A stretch of DNA of 64,000 nucleotides, taken from assembly GCF_023630175.1 (NCBI RefSeq), contig NZ_JALLIN010000002.1, forward strand, positions 62,001 to 126,000, written 5' to 3'. Made by a program: the position numbers and the translations under genes. A model generated the notes under the pieces. It was given only the letters and a program-made list of their open reading frames with translations. It did not search any database and had not been told where the DNA came from. Source of the DNA: Streptomyces cellostaticus (GTDB lineage: Bacteria; Actinomycetota; Actinomycetes; Streptomycetales; Streptomycetaceae). This document shows, one piece after another, positions 54,650 to 63,070 of the stretch (position 1 is the stretch's first letter; each line of letters opens with the position of its first letter).

Positions 54650-56305
54650 GTGGGCAAGAGAAGGCGGGTCGCCGAGCGGCGGAGGAGCAGACCGGTGGTG
54701 CTCGGCGGGATGATCGCCGTGGTCGTCGGCGGTGCCGGGCTCGGCGCCTACGCGCTGTTCGGCGGCGGGGCGGCGGCCGACGACCGGCCGTCGGGACCGA
54801 CCGTCAGGACCGGCCCGCTCAGCGCCGCCGAGGTGCGCACGGCCTCCACCCGCTTCCTCACGGCCTGGCAGCACGGCAAGGTGACCGAGGCGGCGGCCGC
54901 CACCGACGACCCCTCCGCCGCGGCGAAGCTGCTCACCGGCGCCACCGAGGACGCCCACCTGAAGGACGTCACACTCACCGCCGGCAAGGCGGCCGGCGCC
55001 GAGGTGCCGTTCTCCGTCAGGGCGACGGTGTCGTACAAGGCCACCGCCAAGCCACTCGGTTACGACAGCTCGCTCACGGTCGTACGGCGGAAGAGCGACG
55101 GCAGACCGCTGGTCGGCTGGCACTCCTCGGTCGTCCACCCGGACCTGAAGGACGGCGACCGGCTCGTCACCGGCGAGTCCGGCACCCCGCCGGTGACGGC
55201 GCTGGACCGCGACGGCGGGAAGCTGACGGCCGCGAGGTTCCCCTCACTGGGCACCGTGCTGGACGGCCTGCGGGAGAAGTTCGGCACGACGGCGGGCGGC
55301 AAGGCGGGCGTGGAGCTGCGCGTGGTGCGCGGCAAGGCGTCCAGGGCGGCCAAGCTGTCCGACAAGACGCTGCTGGAGCTGAGCGAGGGCACTCCGGGGA
55401 CCGTGCGCACGACGCTCAGCCCGGCCCTGCAGGCGTCGGCCGAGCAGCAGGTCGGCAAGCGGGACCGCGCCTCGGTGGTGGTCGTGCGGCCCTCGACCGG
55501 GGAGATCCTCGCGGTCGCCAACAGCGGCCACGGCTTCAACACCGCCTTCCAGGGCTCCCTCGCCCCCGGCTCCACGATGAAGGTCATCACCTCGTCGCTG
55601 CTGATCGACAAGGGCCTCGCCAAGGCGGAGAAGAAGCACCCCTGCCCGAAGACGTTCACCTACGGCGGCTGGAAGTTCCACAACGACGACGACTTCGAGA
55701 TCAAGGGCGGCACGTTCAAGGCGAGCTTCGCCCGCTCCTGCAACACCGCATTCATCAGCCAGGCGAAGAAGCTGGCGAACGACGACCTGACCAGGCAGGC
55801 CCAGCAGGTCTTCGGCCTGTCCATGAACAACTGGGCGATCGGCGTGCCGACCTTCGACGGCGCGGTGCCGGTGCAGTCGGCGGCGCCGATGGCGGCGTCG
55901 CTGATCGGGCAGGGCGGGGTGCGCATGAACCCGCTGAACATGGCCTCGGTCGCCGCGACGGTGCAGTCGGGCAGTTTCCGCCAGCCCTACCTGGTCTCCC
56001 CGACCGTCGACCACCGCAGGCTGGCCACCGCGTCCCGCACCCTGTCGGGCGGGACGCTGTCGCAGCTGCGGGAGATGATGCGGTACACGGCCGCCTACGG
56101 CACGGCCGCCGAGGCCATGTCCGGACTCGGCCCGGACTACGGCGCGAAGACCGGCTCGGCGGAGGTCGACGGGCAGAAGAAGCCCAACGGCTGGTTCACC
56201 GCCTACCGCGGCGACCTCGCGGCCGCCGGAGTGGTCCAGGCGGGCGGCCACGGCGGTGACACCGCCGGGCCGATCGTCGCGGCGCTGCTGAAGCAGGGGG
56301 GCTGA
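54650..56305 (+). CDS. Class B penicillin-binding protein with MecA_N domain (paralogue)
   Basis: Encodes 551 residues from GTG 54650 after GGAGG. It has the same domain order as the gene before it: anchor (VVLGGMIAVVVGGAGLGAYALF, in part), MecA_N (ASTRFLTAWQHGKVTEAAAA), and a transpeptidase with S308-TMK, S363-CN and K500-TG. Both chains share the phrases RPSTGEILAVAN, SFARSCNTAF and SPLNMASV/NPLNMASV. The pair clearly arose by tandem duplication and then diverged well beyond recent copies. It is convergent with ssgE, 28 bp away. Confidence 0.93.
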   Translation: MGKRRRVAERRRSRPVVLGGMIAVVVGGAGLGAYALFGGGAAADDRPSGPTVRTGPLSAAEVRTASTRFLTAWQHGKVTEAAAATDDPSAAAKLLTGATEDAHLKDVTLTAGKAAGAEVPFSVRATVSYKATAKPLGYDSSLTVVRRKSDGRPLVGWHSSVVHPDLKDGDRLVTGESGTPPVTALDRDGGKLTAARFPSLGTVLDGLREKFGTTAGGKAGVELRVVRGKASRAAKLSDKTLLELSEGTPGTVRTTLSPALQASAEQQVGKRDRASVVVVRPSTGEILAVANSGHGFNTAFQGSLAPGSTMKVITSSLLIDKGLAKAEKKHPCPKTFTYGGWKFHNDDDFEIKGGTFKASFARSCNTAFISQAKKLANDDLTRQAQQVFGLSMNNWAIGVPTFDGAVPVQSAAPMAASLIGQGGVRMNPLNMASVAATVQSGSFRQPYLVSPTVDHRRLATASRTLSGGTLSQLREMMRYTAAYGTAAEAMSGLGPDYGAKTGSAEVDGQKKPNGWFTAYRGDLAAAGVVQAGGHGGDTAGPIVAALLKQGG

Positions 56306-56333
56306 GCCCCCCACCCCCGCGGGACGGCCCGGC

Positions 56334-56672
56334 TCAGCTCACCACCGGCTCGGCCCTGTAGGTCCGGCGCAGGAAGCTGATCAGCGCCTTCGACTCGAAC
56401 TGCACCACCGAGACACCGCCGTCGGAGTGGAACTCGACGACCGCCTGGACGCGTCCGCAGGGCCACACCCGGACGTCGCCGCTCGTGGCGGGCGCGGTCA
56501 GGCCCCGTTCCAGCAGGGCGCGGGAGCAGGTCCATTCGTGCGTGCCGGGCAGATCGATGTGCACCGATCGCGGATCACTGTCGGGGTCGTAGCGCAGCAC
56601 CACGGGTACGGCCCCGGGATCCTCCTCGTCCGTGACGATATGGGCGCGTGCGTACTGTTCGACTACAGACAT
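56334..56672 (-). CDS. ssgE: SsgA-like sporulation/cell-wall protein (SALP), SsgE-type
   Basis: Encodes 112 residues from ATG 56672 after GAGAGGG. SALPs occur only in sporulating actinomycetes and steer septum and wall events in aerial hyphae. The family pattern is visible: VPVVLRYDPDSDPRSVHIDL, EWTCSRALLERGLTAPATSGDVRVWPC (in parts) and RVQAVVEFHSDGGVSVVQFES. From memory, the member in this neighbourhood next to two PBPs and cbiM in S. coelicolor is SsgE, which influences spore release and wall autolysis. Its proximity to paired PBPs fits that role. Confidence 0.88.
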   Translation of the reverse strand: MSVVEQYARAHIVTDEEDPGAVPVVLRYDPDSDPRSVHIDLPGTHEWTCSRALLERGLTAPATSGDVRVWPCGRVQAVVEFHSDGGVSVVQFESKALISFLRRTYRAEPVVS

Positions 56673-56783
56673 CGGACCGCCCTCTCACGCTCGGTCACCT
56701 CAACGGAAGCTGTACATCCGTTTCCTCTCCAATGTCGCATATTTTCCGATTTGCACCTCCGCTGGACGGAAACGGCATCTCTC

Positions 56784-56814
56784 TTGCAAGCCCTTCGCAA
56801 CAAGGGCCTAGACT
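56784..56814 (+). promoter_or_regulatory. Candidate Nur (nickel) box over the cbiMN promoter
   Basis: TTGCAA-GCCCT-TCGCAA (56784-56800) matches the Nur-box form tTGCaa-N5-ttGCAa with one mismatch. TAGACT (56809-56814) is the -10, six bases before the GTG at 56821, and TTGCAA sits near the -35. A bound nickel-loaded Nur would block the promoter. Confidence 0.65.
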
Positions 56815-56820
56815 CGTACG

Positions 56821-57873
56821 GTGCACGTACCTGACGGATTCATCGACGCCCCTGTCTCCGCCGTCACCGGAGTGGTCGCCGCCGGCGCCATCGCGGTGAG
56901 CCTGCGCGGTGCCCGCCGCGAGCTCGACGAGCGCACCGCTCCCCTGGCCGGCCTGGTGGCCGCGTTCATCTTCGCCGTACAGATGCTCAACTTCCCCGTG
57001 GCGGCCGGAACAAGCGGCCATCTGCTGGGCGGCGCCCTCGCCGCGATACTCGTCGGCCCCTTCACCGGGGTGCTGTGCGTGTCGGTGGTGCTGCTCATGC
57101 AGGGCGTGCTGTTCGCGGACGGCGGGCTCACCGCGCTCGGCGTGAACATCACCGACATGGCGATCGTCACCACGGTCGTGTCCTACGCCGTCTTCCGCGG
57201 ACTGCTCGCCGTGCTGCCCCGCAAGCGCCGCTCGGTCACCGTCGCCTCCTTCGTGGCCGCGCTGGTCTCGGTGCCGGCCGCCGCCGTCGCCTTCACCCTC
57301 ATGTACGCGGTCGGCGGCACCACCGACGTCTCCATCGGCAAGGTGGCGTCCGCGATGATCGGCGTCCACGTGCTGATCGGCGTCGGTGAGGCCGTGATCA
57401 CCGCCCTCACCGTGGGCGCCGTGGTCGCCGTGCGCCCGGACCTGGTGCACGGCGCGCGGGGCCTGCGGCAGCGCCTGCGGCTGCGGGTGAACGGTGAACT
57501 GGTGGACGCCCCCGCGCCGGCCGCGCCGGTGGCGGCACGCGGCTCCCGGCGCGCCCTGTGGCTGACCGGCCTGGTCACCTCGCTGGTCCTCGCCGGCTTC
57601 GTGAGCTTCTACGCCTCGGCCGACCCCGACGGCCTGGAGAAGGTCGCGCACGACCAGGGCATCGACGAGAAGGCCGAGAAGCACGCCTCGGCCGACTCCC
57701 CGCTCGCCGAATACGGCGTCAGGGACGTGACGAACGCCCGCCTCTCCGGCGGCCTCGCGGGGGTGATCGGCGTCGGCGTCACCGTCGTCGCCGGCAGCAC
57801 GGTGTTCTGGGCGGTGCGCAGGCGCCGCGACACCGGCGTCTCCCCCGCCTCCACCGCGAACCCGAGCGCCTGA
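56821..57873 (+). CDS. ECF nickel/cobalt transporter substrate component, CbiM-CbiN (NikMN) fusion
   Basis: Encodes 350 residues from GTG 56821. The start is fixed by His2: M-H-V-P-D-G is the N-terminal metal-binding sequence of CbiM/NikM, whose His2 coordinates the ion, and a leaderless -10 is ideally placed. Residues 1-225 are the seven-TM S-component (FIFAVQMLNFPVAAGTSGHLLGG in parts, LGVNITDMAIVTTVV). After an Arg-rich linker, residues about 240-335 form a CbiN/NikN-like module with two TMs around a loop containing HDQGIDEKAEKHA. The operon continues with cbiQ and cbiO. A candidate Nur box argues for nickel. Confidence 0.9.
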   Translation: MHVPDGFIDAPVSAVTGVVAAGAIAVSLRGARRELDERTAPLAGLVAAFIFAVQMLNFPVAAGTSGHLLGGALAAILVGPFTGVLCVSVVLLMQGVLFADGGLTALGVNITDMAIVTTVVSYAVFRGLLAVLPRKRRSVTVASFVAALVSVPAAAVAFTLMYAVGGTTDVSIGKVASAMIGVHVLIGVGEAVITALTVGAVVAVRPDLVHGARGLRQRLRLRVNGELVDAPAPAAPVAARGSRRALWLTGLVTSLVLAGFVSFYASADPDGLEKVAHDQGIDEKAEKHASADSPLAEYGVRDVTNARLSGGLAGVIGVGVTVVAGSTVFWAVRRRRDTGVSPASTANPSA

Positions 57874-57874
57874 C

Positions 57875-58636
57875 GTGGGAGCGGGACACGCGCACCGGCT
57901 CTACCGGCACGGGCACTCGCCCGTGCACGCCCTGCCACCGCACACCAAGCTGGCGGCCGCCTTCGCGTTCGTGGTCGTCGTGGTCTCGACCCCGCGGGAG
58001 GCGATGTGGGCGTTCGCCCTCTACGCGGTACTGCTCGCCGTCGTCGCGCGCCTGGCGCGCGTGCCCGCCGGCTTCCTGCTGAAGCGGCTGCTGATCGAGG
58101 TGCCGTTCGTGGCGTTCGCGGTGCTCATGCCGTTCGTGGCGGAGGGCGAGCGGGTGCAGGTGCTCGGCCTGTCGCTGAGCGTCAACGGGCTGTGGGGGGC
58201 CTGGAACGTGCTCGCCAAGGGCACGCTCGGCGTCGCCGCCTCCGTCCTCCTCGCCGCCACCACCGAACTGCGCGAACTGCTGCTCGGGCTGCAGCGGCTG
58301 AAGCTGCCGCCGCTGCTCGTGCAGATCGCCTCGTTCATGATCCGCTACGGCGACGTCATCACCGACGAGATGCGCCGGATGCGGATCGCCCGTGAGTCGC
58401 GCGGCTTCGAGGCGCGGGGCGTACGGCACTGGGGGGTGCTCGCCAAGTCGGCGGGCGCGTTGTTCATCCGCTCCTACGAGCGTGGGGAGCGCGTGCACCT
58501 GGCCATGGTCAGCCGGGGGTACGCCGGTTCGATGCCGGTCATCGACGAGGTGACCGCGTCCCGGGCCCAGTGGCGTCACGCCCTGGCCCTCCCCTGCGCC
58601 GCGCTCGCCGTCTGTCTGCTGGGATGGATCCTGTGA
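57875..58636 (+). CDS. cbiQ: ECF transporter T-component (CbiQ)
   Basis: Encodes 253 residues from GTG 57875, one base after the cbiMN stop. About five TM helices are seen, and the cytoplasmic coupling region has the two Ala-Arg-Gly-type motifs, RIARESRGFEARG and LAMVSRGYAG, which contact the ATPase. The N-terminal HALPPHTKLAAAFAFVVVVV is typical for CbiQ. It transmits ATP hydrolysis to the S-component. Its stop overlaps the cbiO start. Confidence 0.93.
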   Translation: MGAGHAHRLYRHGHSPVHALPPHTKLAAAFAFVVVVVSTPREAMWAFALYAVLLAVVARLARVPAGFLLKRLLIEVPFVAFAVLMPFVAEGERVQVLGLSLSVNGLWGAWNVLAKGTLGVAASVLLAATTELRELLLGLQRLKLPPLLVQIASFMIRYGDVITDEMRRMRIARESRGFEARGVRHWGVLAKSAGALFIRSYERGERVHLAMVSRGYAGSMPVIDEVTASRAQWRHALALPCAALAVCLLGWIL

Positions 58637-59388
58637 CTACACCTGCCTCACTGGAGGTCTCCGGCCTCGCCTTCGCCTACCCCGACGGCCACCAGGCCCT
58701 GTTCGGCGTGGACTTCTCCATCGCGCGCGGCGAACGGGTCGCGCTGCTCGGCCCGAACGGCGCCGGCAAGACCACCCTCGTGCTGCACCTGAACGGCATC
58801 CTGGGCGGCGGAACCGGCACGGTGACCGTGGCCGGGATGCCGGTCGGCAGGCGGCACATGGCGGAGATCCGGCAGCGGGTCGGCATCGTCTTCCAGGACC
58901 CGGACGACCAGCTCTTCATGCCGACGGTGCGGGAGGACGTGGCGTTCGGCCCGGCGGCCGCCGGGATCAGGGGCGCCGCGCTGGAGGAACGGGTGCGCAC
59001 CGCCCTGGACCTGGTCGGGATGGGGGACTTCGCCGACCGGCCGCCGCACCACCTGTCGTTCGGGCAGCGCCGCCGGGTCGCGGTCGCGACCGTCCTCGCG
59101 ATGGAGCCGGAGATCCTGGTCCTGGACGAGCCGTCGTCCAACCTGGACCCGGCCTCCCGGCGGGAACTCGCCGACATCCTGCGCTCCCTGGACGTCACCG
59201 TCCTGATGGTCACGCACGACCTGCCGTACGCCCTGGAGCTGTGCCCGCGCTCGCTGGTCCTCAGCGAGGGCGTGATCGCCGCGGACGGCCCGACCGGCCA
59301 ACTGCTCTCCGACGACGCGCTGATGCGGGCCCATCGCCTGGAGCTGCCGTTCGGCTTCGACCCGAGGTCCGTGACAATGGGCGCGTGA
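58633..59388 (+). CDS. cbiO: ECF transporter ATPase (CbiO)
   Basis: Encodes 251 residues from GTG 58633, overlapping the cbiQ stop by GTGA; an ATG three codons upstream is an alternative. It has Walker A LLGPNGAGKTTLVLH, Q-loop VFQDPDDQLFM, signature HLSFGQRRRVAVA (LSGGQ replaced by LSFGQ, common in CbiO), Walker B ILVLDEPSSNLDP and the switch His in VTHDLPYA. It hydrolyses ATP to drive Ni/Co uptake with CbiQ and CbiMN. The stop overlaps the next MarR gene. Confidence 0.95.
   Translation: MTTPASLEVSGLAFAYPDGHQALFGVDFSIARGERVALLGPNGAGKTTLVLHLNGILGGGTGTVTVAGMPVGRRHMAEIRQRVGIVFQDPDDQLFMPTVREDVAFGPAAAGIRGAALEERVRTALDLVGMGDFADRPPHHLSFGQRRRVAVATVLAMEPEILVLDEPSSNLDPASRRELADILRSLDVTVLMVTHDLPYALELCPRSLVLSEGVIAADGPTGQLLSDDALMRAHRLELPFGFDPRSVTMGA
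59373..59378 (+). promoter_or_regulatory. -10 hexamer of leaderless ohrR-type promoter within cbiO
   Basis: GACAAT at the 3' end of cbiO is followed by six bases and the GTG at 59385. This would allow expression independent of the transporter operon. Confidence 0.4.
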
Positions 59389-59861
59389 CGCGTCAAGACG
59401 ACCAAGACGACAACGAGGGCGCCGGGTCGCTGCTGCTGGACGACCAGTTGTGCTTCGCGCTCTACGCCGCGCAGCGCGCCGTGACCGCCGCGTACCGGCC
59501 GCTCCTCGACGCCCTCGGGCTCACCTACCCCCAGTACCTCGTCCTGCTGGTGCTGTGGGAGCGCGGCGAGACCAGCGTGAAGGAGCTGGCGGGCGCCCTG
59601 CGCCTGGACTACGGCACCGTCTCCCCGCTGCTGAAGCGGCTGGCGGCGGCCGGTCTGGTGCGGCGGGAGCGGGCGGCCGGCGACGAGCGCTCGGTGCTCG
59701 TGGCGTGCACCGAGCGCGGGGAACGGCTCCGGGAGCGCGCGGCTCGCGTGCCCGGAGCCCTGCTCACCGCCACGGGGCTCGGCGCCGAGGAGGCCGCGCT
59801 GCTGCGCGAGGCGCTGTGGAAGCTCACCGAGCGGGTGGACACGGGGGCCGGCCGGCGCTGA
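59385..59861 (+). CDS. OhrR-like MarR-family peroxide sensor
   Basis: Encodes 158 residues from GTG 59385, overlapping the cbiO stop by GTGA. It has the OhrR pattern: an N-terminal helix with the reactive Cys in LLLDDQLCFALYAAQRAVTAAY, then a YPQYLVLLVLWERGETSVKELAG segment and the winged helix GTVSPLLKRLAAAGLVRRERA with DERSVLVACTERG. In the family the Cys is oxidised by organic hydroperoxides and releases DNA. The next gene on the same strand is ohr, the classic target. It has two transcription options: read-through from the Ni/Co operon, or its own leaderless promoter. Confidence 0.88.
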   Translation: MTRQDDQDDNEGAGSLLLDDQLCFALYAAQRAVTAAYRPLLDALGLTYPQYLVLLVLWERGETSVKELAGALRLDYGTVSPLLKRLAAAGLVRRERAAGDERSVLVACTERGERLRERAARVPGALLTATGLGAEEAALLREALWKLTERVDTGAGRR

Positions 59862-59942
59862 CTCCGGTGCGGTGCGAGGCCGCCCAGGGGGTTACCCACG
59901 GTTGCCACCCCTGCCGGGCACCACCGACCTACCAGCCGGTAC

Positions 59943-59974
59943 CTTGTGCGCGATGTACTTGTGCACCACTTGTA
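59943..59974 (+). promoter_or_regulatory. Candidate OhrR target region before ohr
   Basis: CTTGTG occurs at 59943 and 59958 and CTTGTA at 59969, giving closely spaced repeats within the 50 bp upstream of ohr. OhrR operators often contain spaced TTGTA/TACAA elements, but the exact symmetry here is imperfect. Confidence 0.35.
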
Positions 59975-59990
59975 TCGGGGGAGGCCGAAC

Positions 59991-60461
59991 ATGACGGACA
60001 CCGCCGCGGTCGACACTGCTGCCGACACCGCGCCCGACACCCGCCCGACGAAGATCATGTATGTCGCCGAGGCCACCGCCCACGGCGGCCGCGACGGATA
60101 CGTCACCAGCCAGGACGGCCGTATCCAGCTCAAGGTGGCGATGCCCCCGGAGCTGGGCGGGGGCGGCGACGGCACCAACCCGGAGCAGCTCTTCGCGGCC
60201 GGCTACAGCTCCTGCTTCCACAACGCGCTGATCCTGGTCGGCAACCGGGCCGGCTACGACCTGACCGGGTCCACGGTGGCCGCGAAGGTCGGCATCGGAC
60301 CCAACCGGCACCACGGGTACGGCCTCGCGGTCGCGCTCAGCGTCTCCCTGCCCGTGCTGGACCGCGACGTCGCGACACGACTGGTGGACGCGGCGCACGA
60401 GGTCTGCCCGTACTCGAACGCCACCCGCGGCAACATCGATGTAACGATCATGCTGGGCTGA
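59991..60461 (+). CDS. ohr: Organic hydroperoxide resistance protein (Ohr)
   Basis: Encodes 156 residues from ATG 59991 after GGGGGAGG. Ohr is a cysteine-based peroxidase that reduces organic hydroperoxides with a lipoyl cofactor. The two catalytic Cys are in GYSSCFHNAL and HEVCPYSNATRGN; ELGGGGDGTNPEQLFAAGY and GRDGYVTSQDG complete the family match. An N-terminal tail of about 18 residues rich in Asp, Thr and Ala is an extension. It pairs with the OhrR-like gene 129 bp upstream. Confidence 0.95.
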   Translation: MTDTAAVDTAADTAPDTRPTKIMYVAEATAHGGRDGYVTSQDGRIQLKVAMPPELGGGGDGTNPEQLFAAGYSSCFHNALILVGNRAGYDLTGSTVAAKVGIGPNRHHGYGLAVALSVSLPVLDRDVATRLVDAAHEVCPYSNATRGNIDVTIMLG

Positions 60462-60534
60462 CCCCGCCGAGGAATCGCAGGCCCGCGACCCCCGTTGCAC
60501 CCACTGTCGCAGGCGATCGGAAGGGACGGCGGAC

Positions 60535-61698
60535 GTGGACGTGCACGGCACTGTGGCCGGGGGCTTCGAGCCCGTCAGGCAGGCGTTCGCCGCCAACTTC
60601 GAGCTGCTGGGGGAGCGGGGCGCGGCAATCGCCGTGTACCGGGACGGCCGCAAGGTGGTCGACCTCTGGGGCGGCACCCGGGACGTGGACGGCAGCGCGC
60701 CCTGGGTGCCCGGCACCGCGCAGGTCGTGCGCTCGGCGACCAAGGGCGTCGCCGCCGCCGCGCTCCTGCTGCTGCACCAGCGCGGCGCGCTGGACCTGGA
60801 CGCGCCGGTCGGCGCGTACTGGCCGGAGTACAAGGCGGCCGGCAAGGAGCGCACCCTCGTCCGGCACGTGCTCGCGCACCGGGCCGGGGTACCGGTGCTG
60901 GACCGTCCGCTGACCCCGAGGGAGGCGGCCGACCCCGACCTCGGCGCGGCCGCCGTCGCCGCCCAGGCCCCGGCCTGGGAACCGGGCACCGCCCACGGCT
61001 ACCACGCGCAGACCTACAGCTGGCTCACCGGCGAGCTGATCCGGCGGATCACCGGGCGGCCGGTCGGCGACTGGATCGCCGAGGAGATCGCCGCGCCCAC
61101 CGGTGCGGAGCTGTGGCTCGGACTGCCGGACGCGGAGCAGGAGCGCGTCGGTCGGGTCGGTCCCGTGGAGGCACCGCAGGCGTCCGGCACCCTGCGGACC
61201 CGCCCCAAGCGTGCCGTGTCCGAGGCCTACGCCGACCCCGGGTCCCTCACCCGCCGCGCCTTCGCCGCGATCACCCCGCTGCCGGACGAGAACGCGCCCG
61301 CCTACCGCGCGGCCGCACTGCCCGCCTCCAACGGCATCGCCACCGCCGACGGCCTGGCCCGCTTCTACGCCTCGCTCATCGGCGAGGTGGACGGCGGCAC
61401 CCGGCTGTTCACCCCGGCGACCGTGGAACTCGCCCGCGCCGAGCGGTCGGCGGGACCGGACCGGGTGCTCGTGGTGGCCACCCGGTTCGGTCTCGGCCAC
61501 ATGCTGCACGGCAGCGCCTCACCGCTGCTGTCCCCCGGTTCCTTCGGCCACCCGGGCCGCGGCGGCTCCCTCGCCTTCGCCGACCCGGAGACCGGCGTCG
61601 CCTTCGGCTACGTCACCAACGGCTTCCGCAAGAGCGTGACGGCGGACCCGAGGGCGCAGGCGCTGGTCCGGGCGGTGCGCGCGGGGCTGACGGGCTGA
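60535..61698 (+). CDS. Class C beta-lactamase-like serine hydrolase (esterase)
   Basis: Encodes 387 residues from GTG 60535 after GGAAGGG. There is no signal peptide, so it is cytosolic and more likely an EstB-type esterase than a resistance enzyme. The nucleophile motif is S-A-T-K in VVRSATKGVAAAAL (about residues 66-69). A Tyr of the YxN type lies in HGYHAQTYSWLTGELI, and FGHPGRGGS provides the third, H-x-G-like motif. WGGTRDVDG and the VLAHRAGVPVLD segment are usual for this subgroup. Substrate unknown. Confidence 0.9.
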   Translation: MDVHGTVAGGFEPVRQAFAANFELLGERGAAIAVYRDGRKVVDLWGGTRDVDGSAPWVPGTAQVVRSATKGVAAAALLLLHQRGALDLDAPVGAYWPEYKAAGKERTLVRHVLAHRAGVPVLDRPLTPREAADPDLGAAAVAAQAPAWEPGTAHGYHAQTYSWLTGELIRRITGRPVGDWIAEEIAAPTGAELWLGLPDAEQERVGRVGPVEAPQASGTLRTRPKRAVSEAYADPGSLTRRAFAAITPLPDENAPAYRAAALPASNGIATADGLARFYASLIGEVDGGTRLFTPATVELARAERSAGPDRVLVVATRFGLGHMLHGSASPLLSPGSFGHPGRGGSLAFADPETGVAFGYVTNGFRKSVTADPRAQALVRAVRAGLTG

Positions 61699-61711
61699 CC
61701 GGCGGCCCGCG

Positions 61712-61987
61712 TCACACGTGGATCGGGTGCGAGGTCCGCCCGGACTCCGCGTCGATCTCGCTGTGCGCCTTGGTCAGCAACTGCATCGCCAGTTCGTTCA
61801 GAGCGCGGGCACCGGCTATCTCCTCGCCCACCCGGGGCTGGTTGGAGTCGACGTGGTGCCGGCTGGCGTGCCCGTGTGCCCGTACCTCGCTGCCGTCGGG
61901 CAGGCGCACCAGAGCGGCCGCCCGGGTGTGCGTGTCGTCCTCCTGGAACTCCAGCTCGACGTGCCATCCCACAGTGGTGATCATCAT
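61712..61987 (-). CDS. DUF1876 family small protein
   Basis: Encodes 91 residues. ATG 61987 is taken because GGAGG lies eight bases upstream; a GTG three codons earlier overlaps that RBS. It is a typical DUF1876 protein (WHVELEFQEDDTHTRAAALV, HGHASRHHVDSNQPRVGEEI, ALNELAMQLLTKA). The fold is predicted to be dsRBD-like (beta-beta-beta-alpha), but no activity is known. It is convergent with the hydrolase gene, 13 bp away. Confidence 0.85.
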   Translation of the reverse strand: MMITTVGWHVELEFQEDDTHTRAAALVRLPDGSEVRAHGHASRHHVDSNQPRVGEEIAGARALNELAMQLLTKAHSEIDAESGRTSHPIHV

Positions 61988-62050
61988 GTCGGCCACCTCC
62001 GGAACCAGTGATTCCCGCTGGTTCCAGGGTGCTCCCGCACGGGCGGAACG

Positions 62051-62953
62051 TCACGTGGAGGCCTGGTCGCCGTCCTCGCCGTCGAAGCTGGCGAAGTAGG
62101 CGGCGGCCATGTCCTCGTCGGCGTGGCCCCGGGCGGCGGCCCGGGCGAACCGCTCGGCGGCAGCGGCGGCGACGTCGAGCCGTACTCCGCCCCGCTCCCC
62201 GGCCTCGACGATGAGCCGGGCGTCCTTCTCCGCGGTGCCCACGGCGAAGGAGGCGGGCGTCAGCTTCCCGTCCAGCACCAGGTCGGACTTGGCGCGCAGG
62301 TATCCCATGTCGAGCGGGCCGCCCTCGATGAGGCCGAAGAACTCCTGCGGGTCCACGTCGAGCGCCTTGGCGAGGGCCAGTACCTCGCCGGCCGCCGCGG
62401 TGACCGCGAGGACCCAGCTGTTGGCGACCAGCTTGAGCCGGCTGGCGCTGCCCGCGGCCCCGTCGTCGCCGGTCCACACGGTCCGGACGCCGACCGCGCC
62501 GAAGACGGGCGCGAGCGTCTCCCGGCCCCCGGCCGGCCCGGCGGCCAGCACGGTGAGCTGACCGGCCTCGGCGGGCCGGCGGGTGCCGAGGACGGGGGCG
62601 TCGTAGAACACCAGCCCGTGCCCCGCGGCGAATCCGGCGAGCTCGGCGACGAGCTCCGTGCCGACGGTGGTGCACTGCGCCCACACGGCGCCGGAGCGCA
62701 GCGCCGGTGCCGCCTCGCGCATGACGTCCAGGGCGGTGTTGCCGTCGTAGAGCATGGTCAGGACGACGTCGGCGCCCTCGACGGCCTCGGCGGGCGTGCC
62801 GGCGACCCGGATCCCGTCCGAGGCCAGCGGCTCGGCCTTCTGCCTGGTGCGGTTCCAGGCCCGCACGCCCAGTCCGGCGTGGGCGATGTTGCGGGCCATC
62901 GCGGCACCCATGATGCCGGTGCCCAGTACGGCGACGGTCGGCTTGTCGGTCAT
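62051..62953 (-). CDS. NAD(P)-dependent beta-hydroxyacid dehydrogenase family protein
   Basis: Encodes 300 residues from ATG 62953 after AGGGAG. The N-terminal Rossmann motif VAVLGTGIMGAAMARNI and the RAWNRTRQKAEPL segment are those of 3-hydroxyisobutyrate dehydrogenase-like enzymes, and VFYDAPVLGTRRPAEAGQLT and the active-site Lys in SASRLKLVANSWVLAV follow. The Ala-rich C-terminal domain provides the dimer interface. Related members reduce tartronate semialdehyde, succinic semialdehyde or act as imine reductases; the exact substrate is open. Confidence 0.88.
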   Translation of the reverse strand: MTDKPTVAVLGTGIMGAAMARNIAHAGLGVRAWNRTRQKAEPLASDGIRVAGTPAEAVEGADVVLTMLYDGNTALDVMREAAPALRSGAVWAQCTTVGTELVAELAGFAAGHGLVFYDAPVLGTRRPAEAGQLTVLAAGPAGGRETLAPVFGAVGVRTVWTGDDGAAGSASRLKLVANSWVLAVTAAAGEVLALAKALDVDPQEFFGLIEGGPLDMGYLRAKSDLVLDGKLTPASFAVGTAEKDARLIVEAGERGGVRLDVAAAAAERFARAAARGHADEDMAAAYFASFDGEDGDQAST

Positions 62954-63070
62954 GGTCGGCTCCCTGTCGTACGGATCGTGACCCCGGGGTGCTGGCCCTC
63001 GTGGTCCCACTGGCCCTCGTGGCCCCACGTCATCCTCCACGGGTCACCACTGCGGGCCGTTCCTTTCCGC

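Noticed and set aside
56673..56820. Cobalamin riboswitch upstream of cbiMN
   Set aside because: Only 148 bp separate the genes, no B12-box-like sequence was seen, and the -10 hexamer implies a leaderless mRNA; a Nur box explains the region better.
60535..61698. Beta-lactam resistance gene
   Set aside because: The SxxK hydrolase has no signal peptide and resembles esterase-type family members; resistance cannot be inferred.
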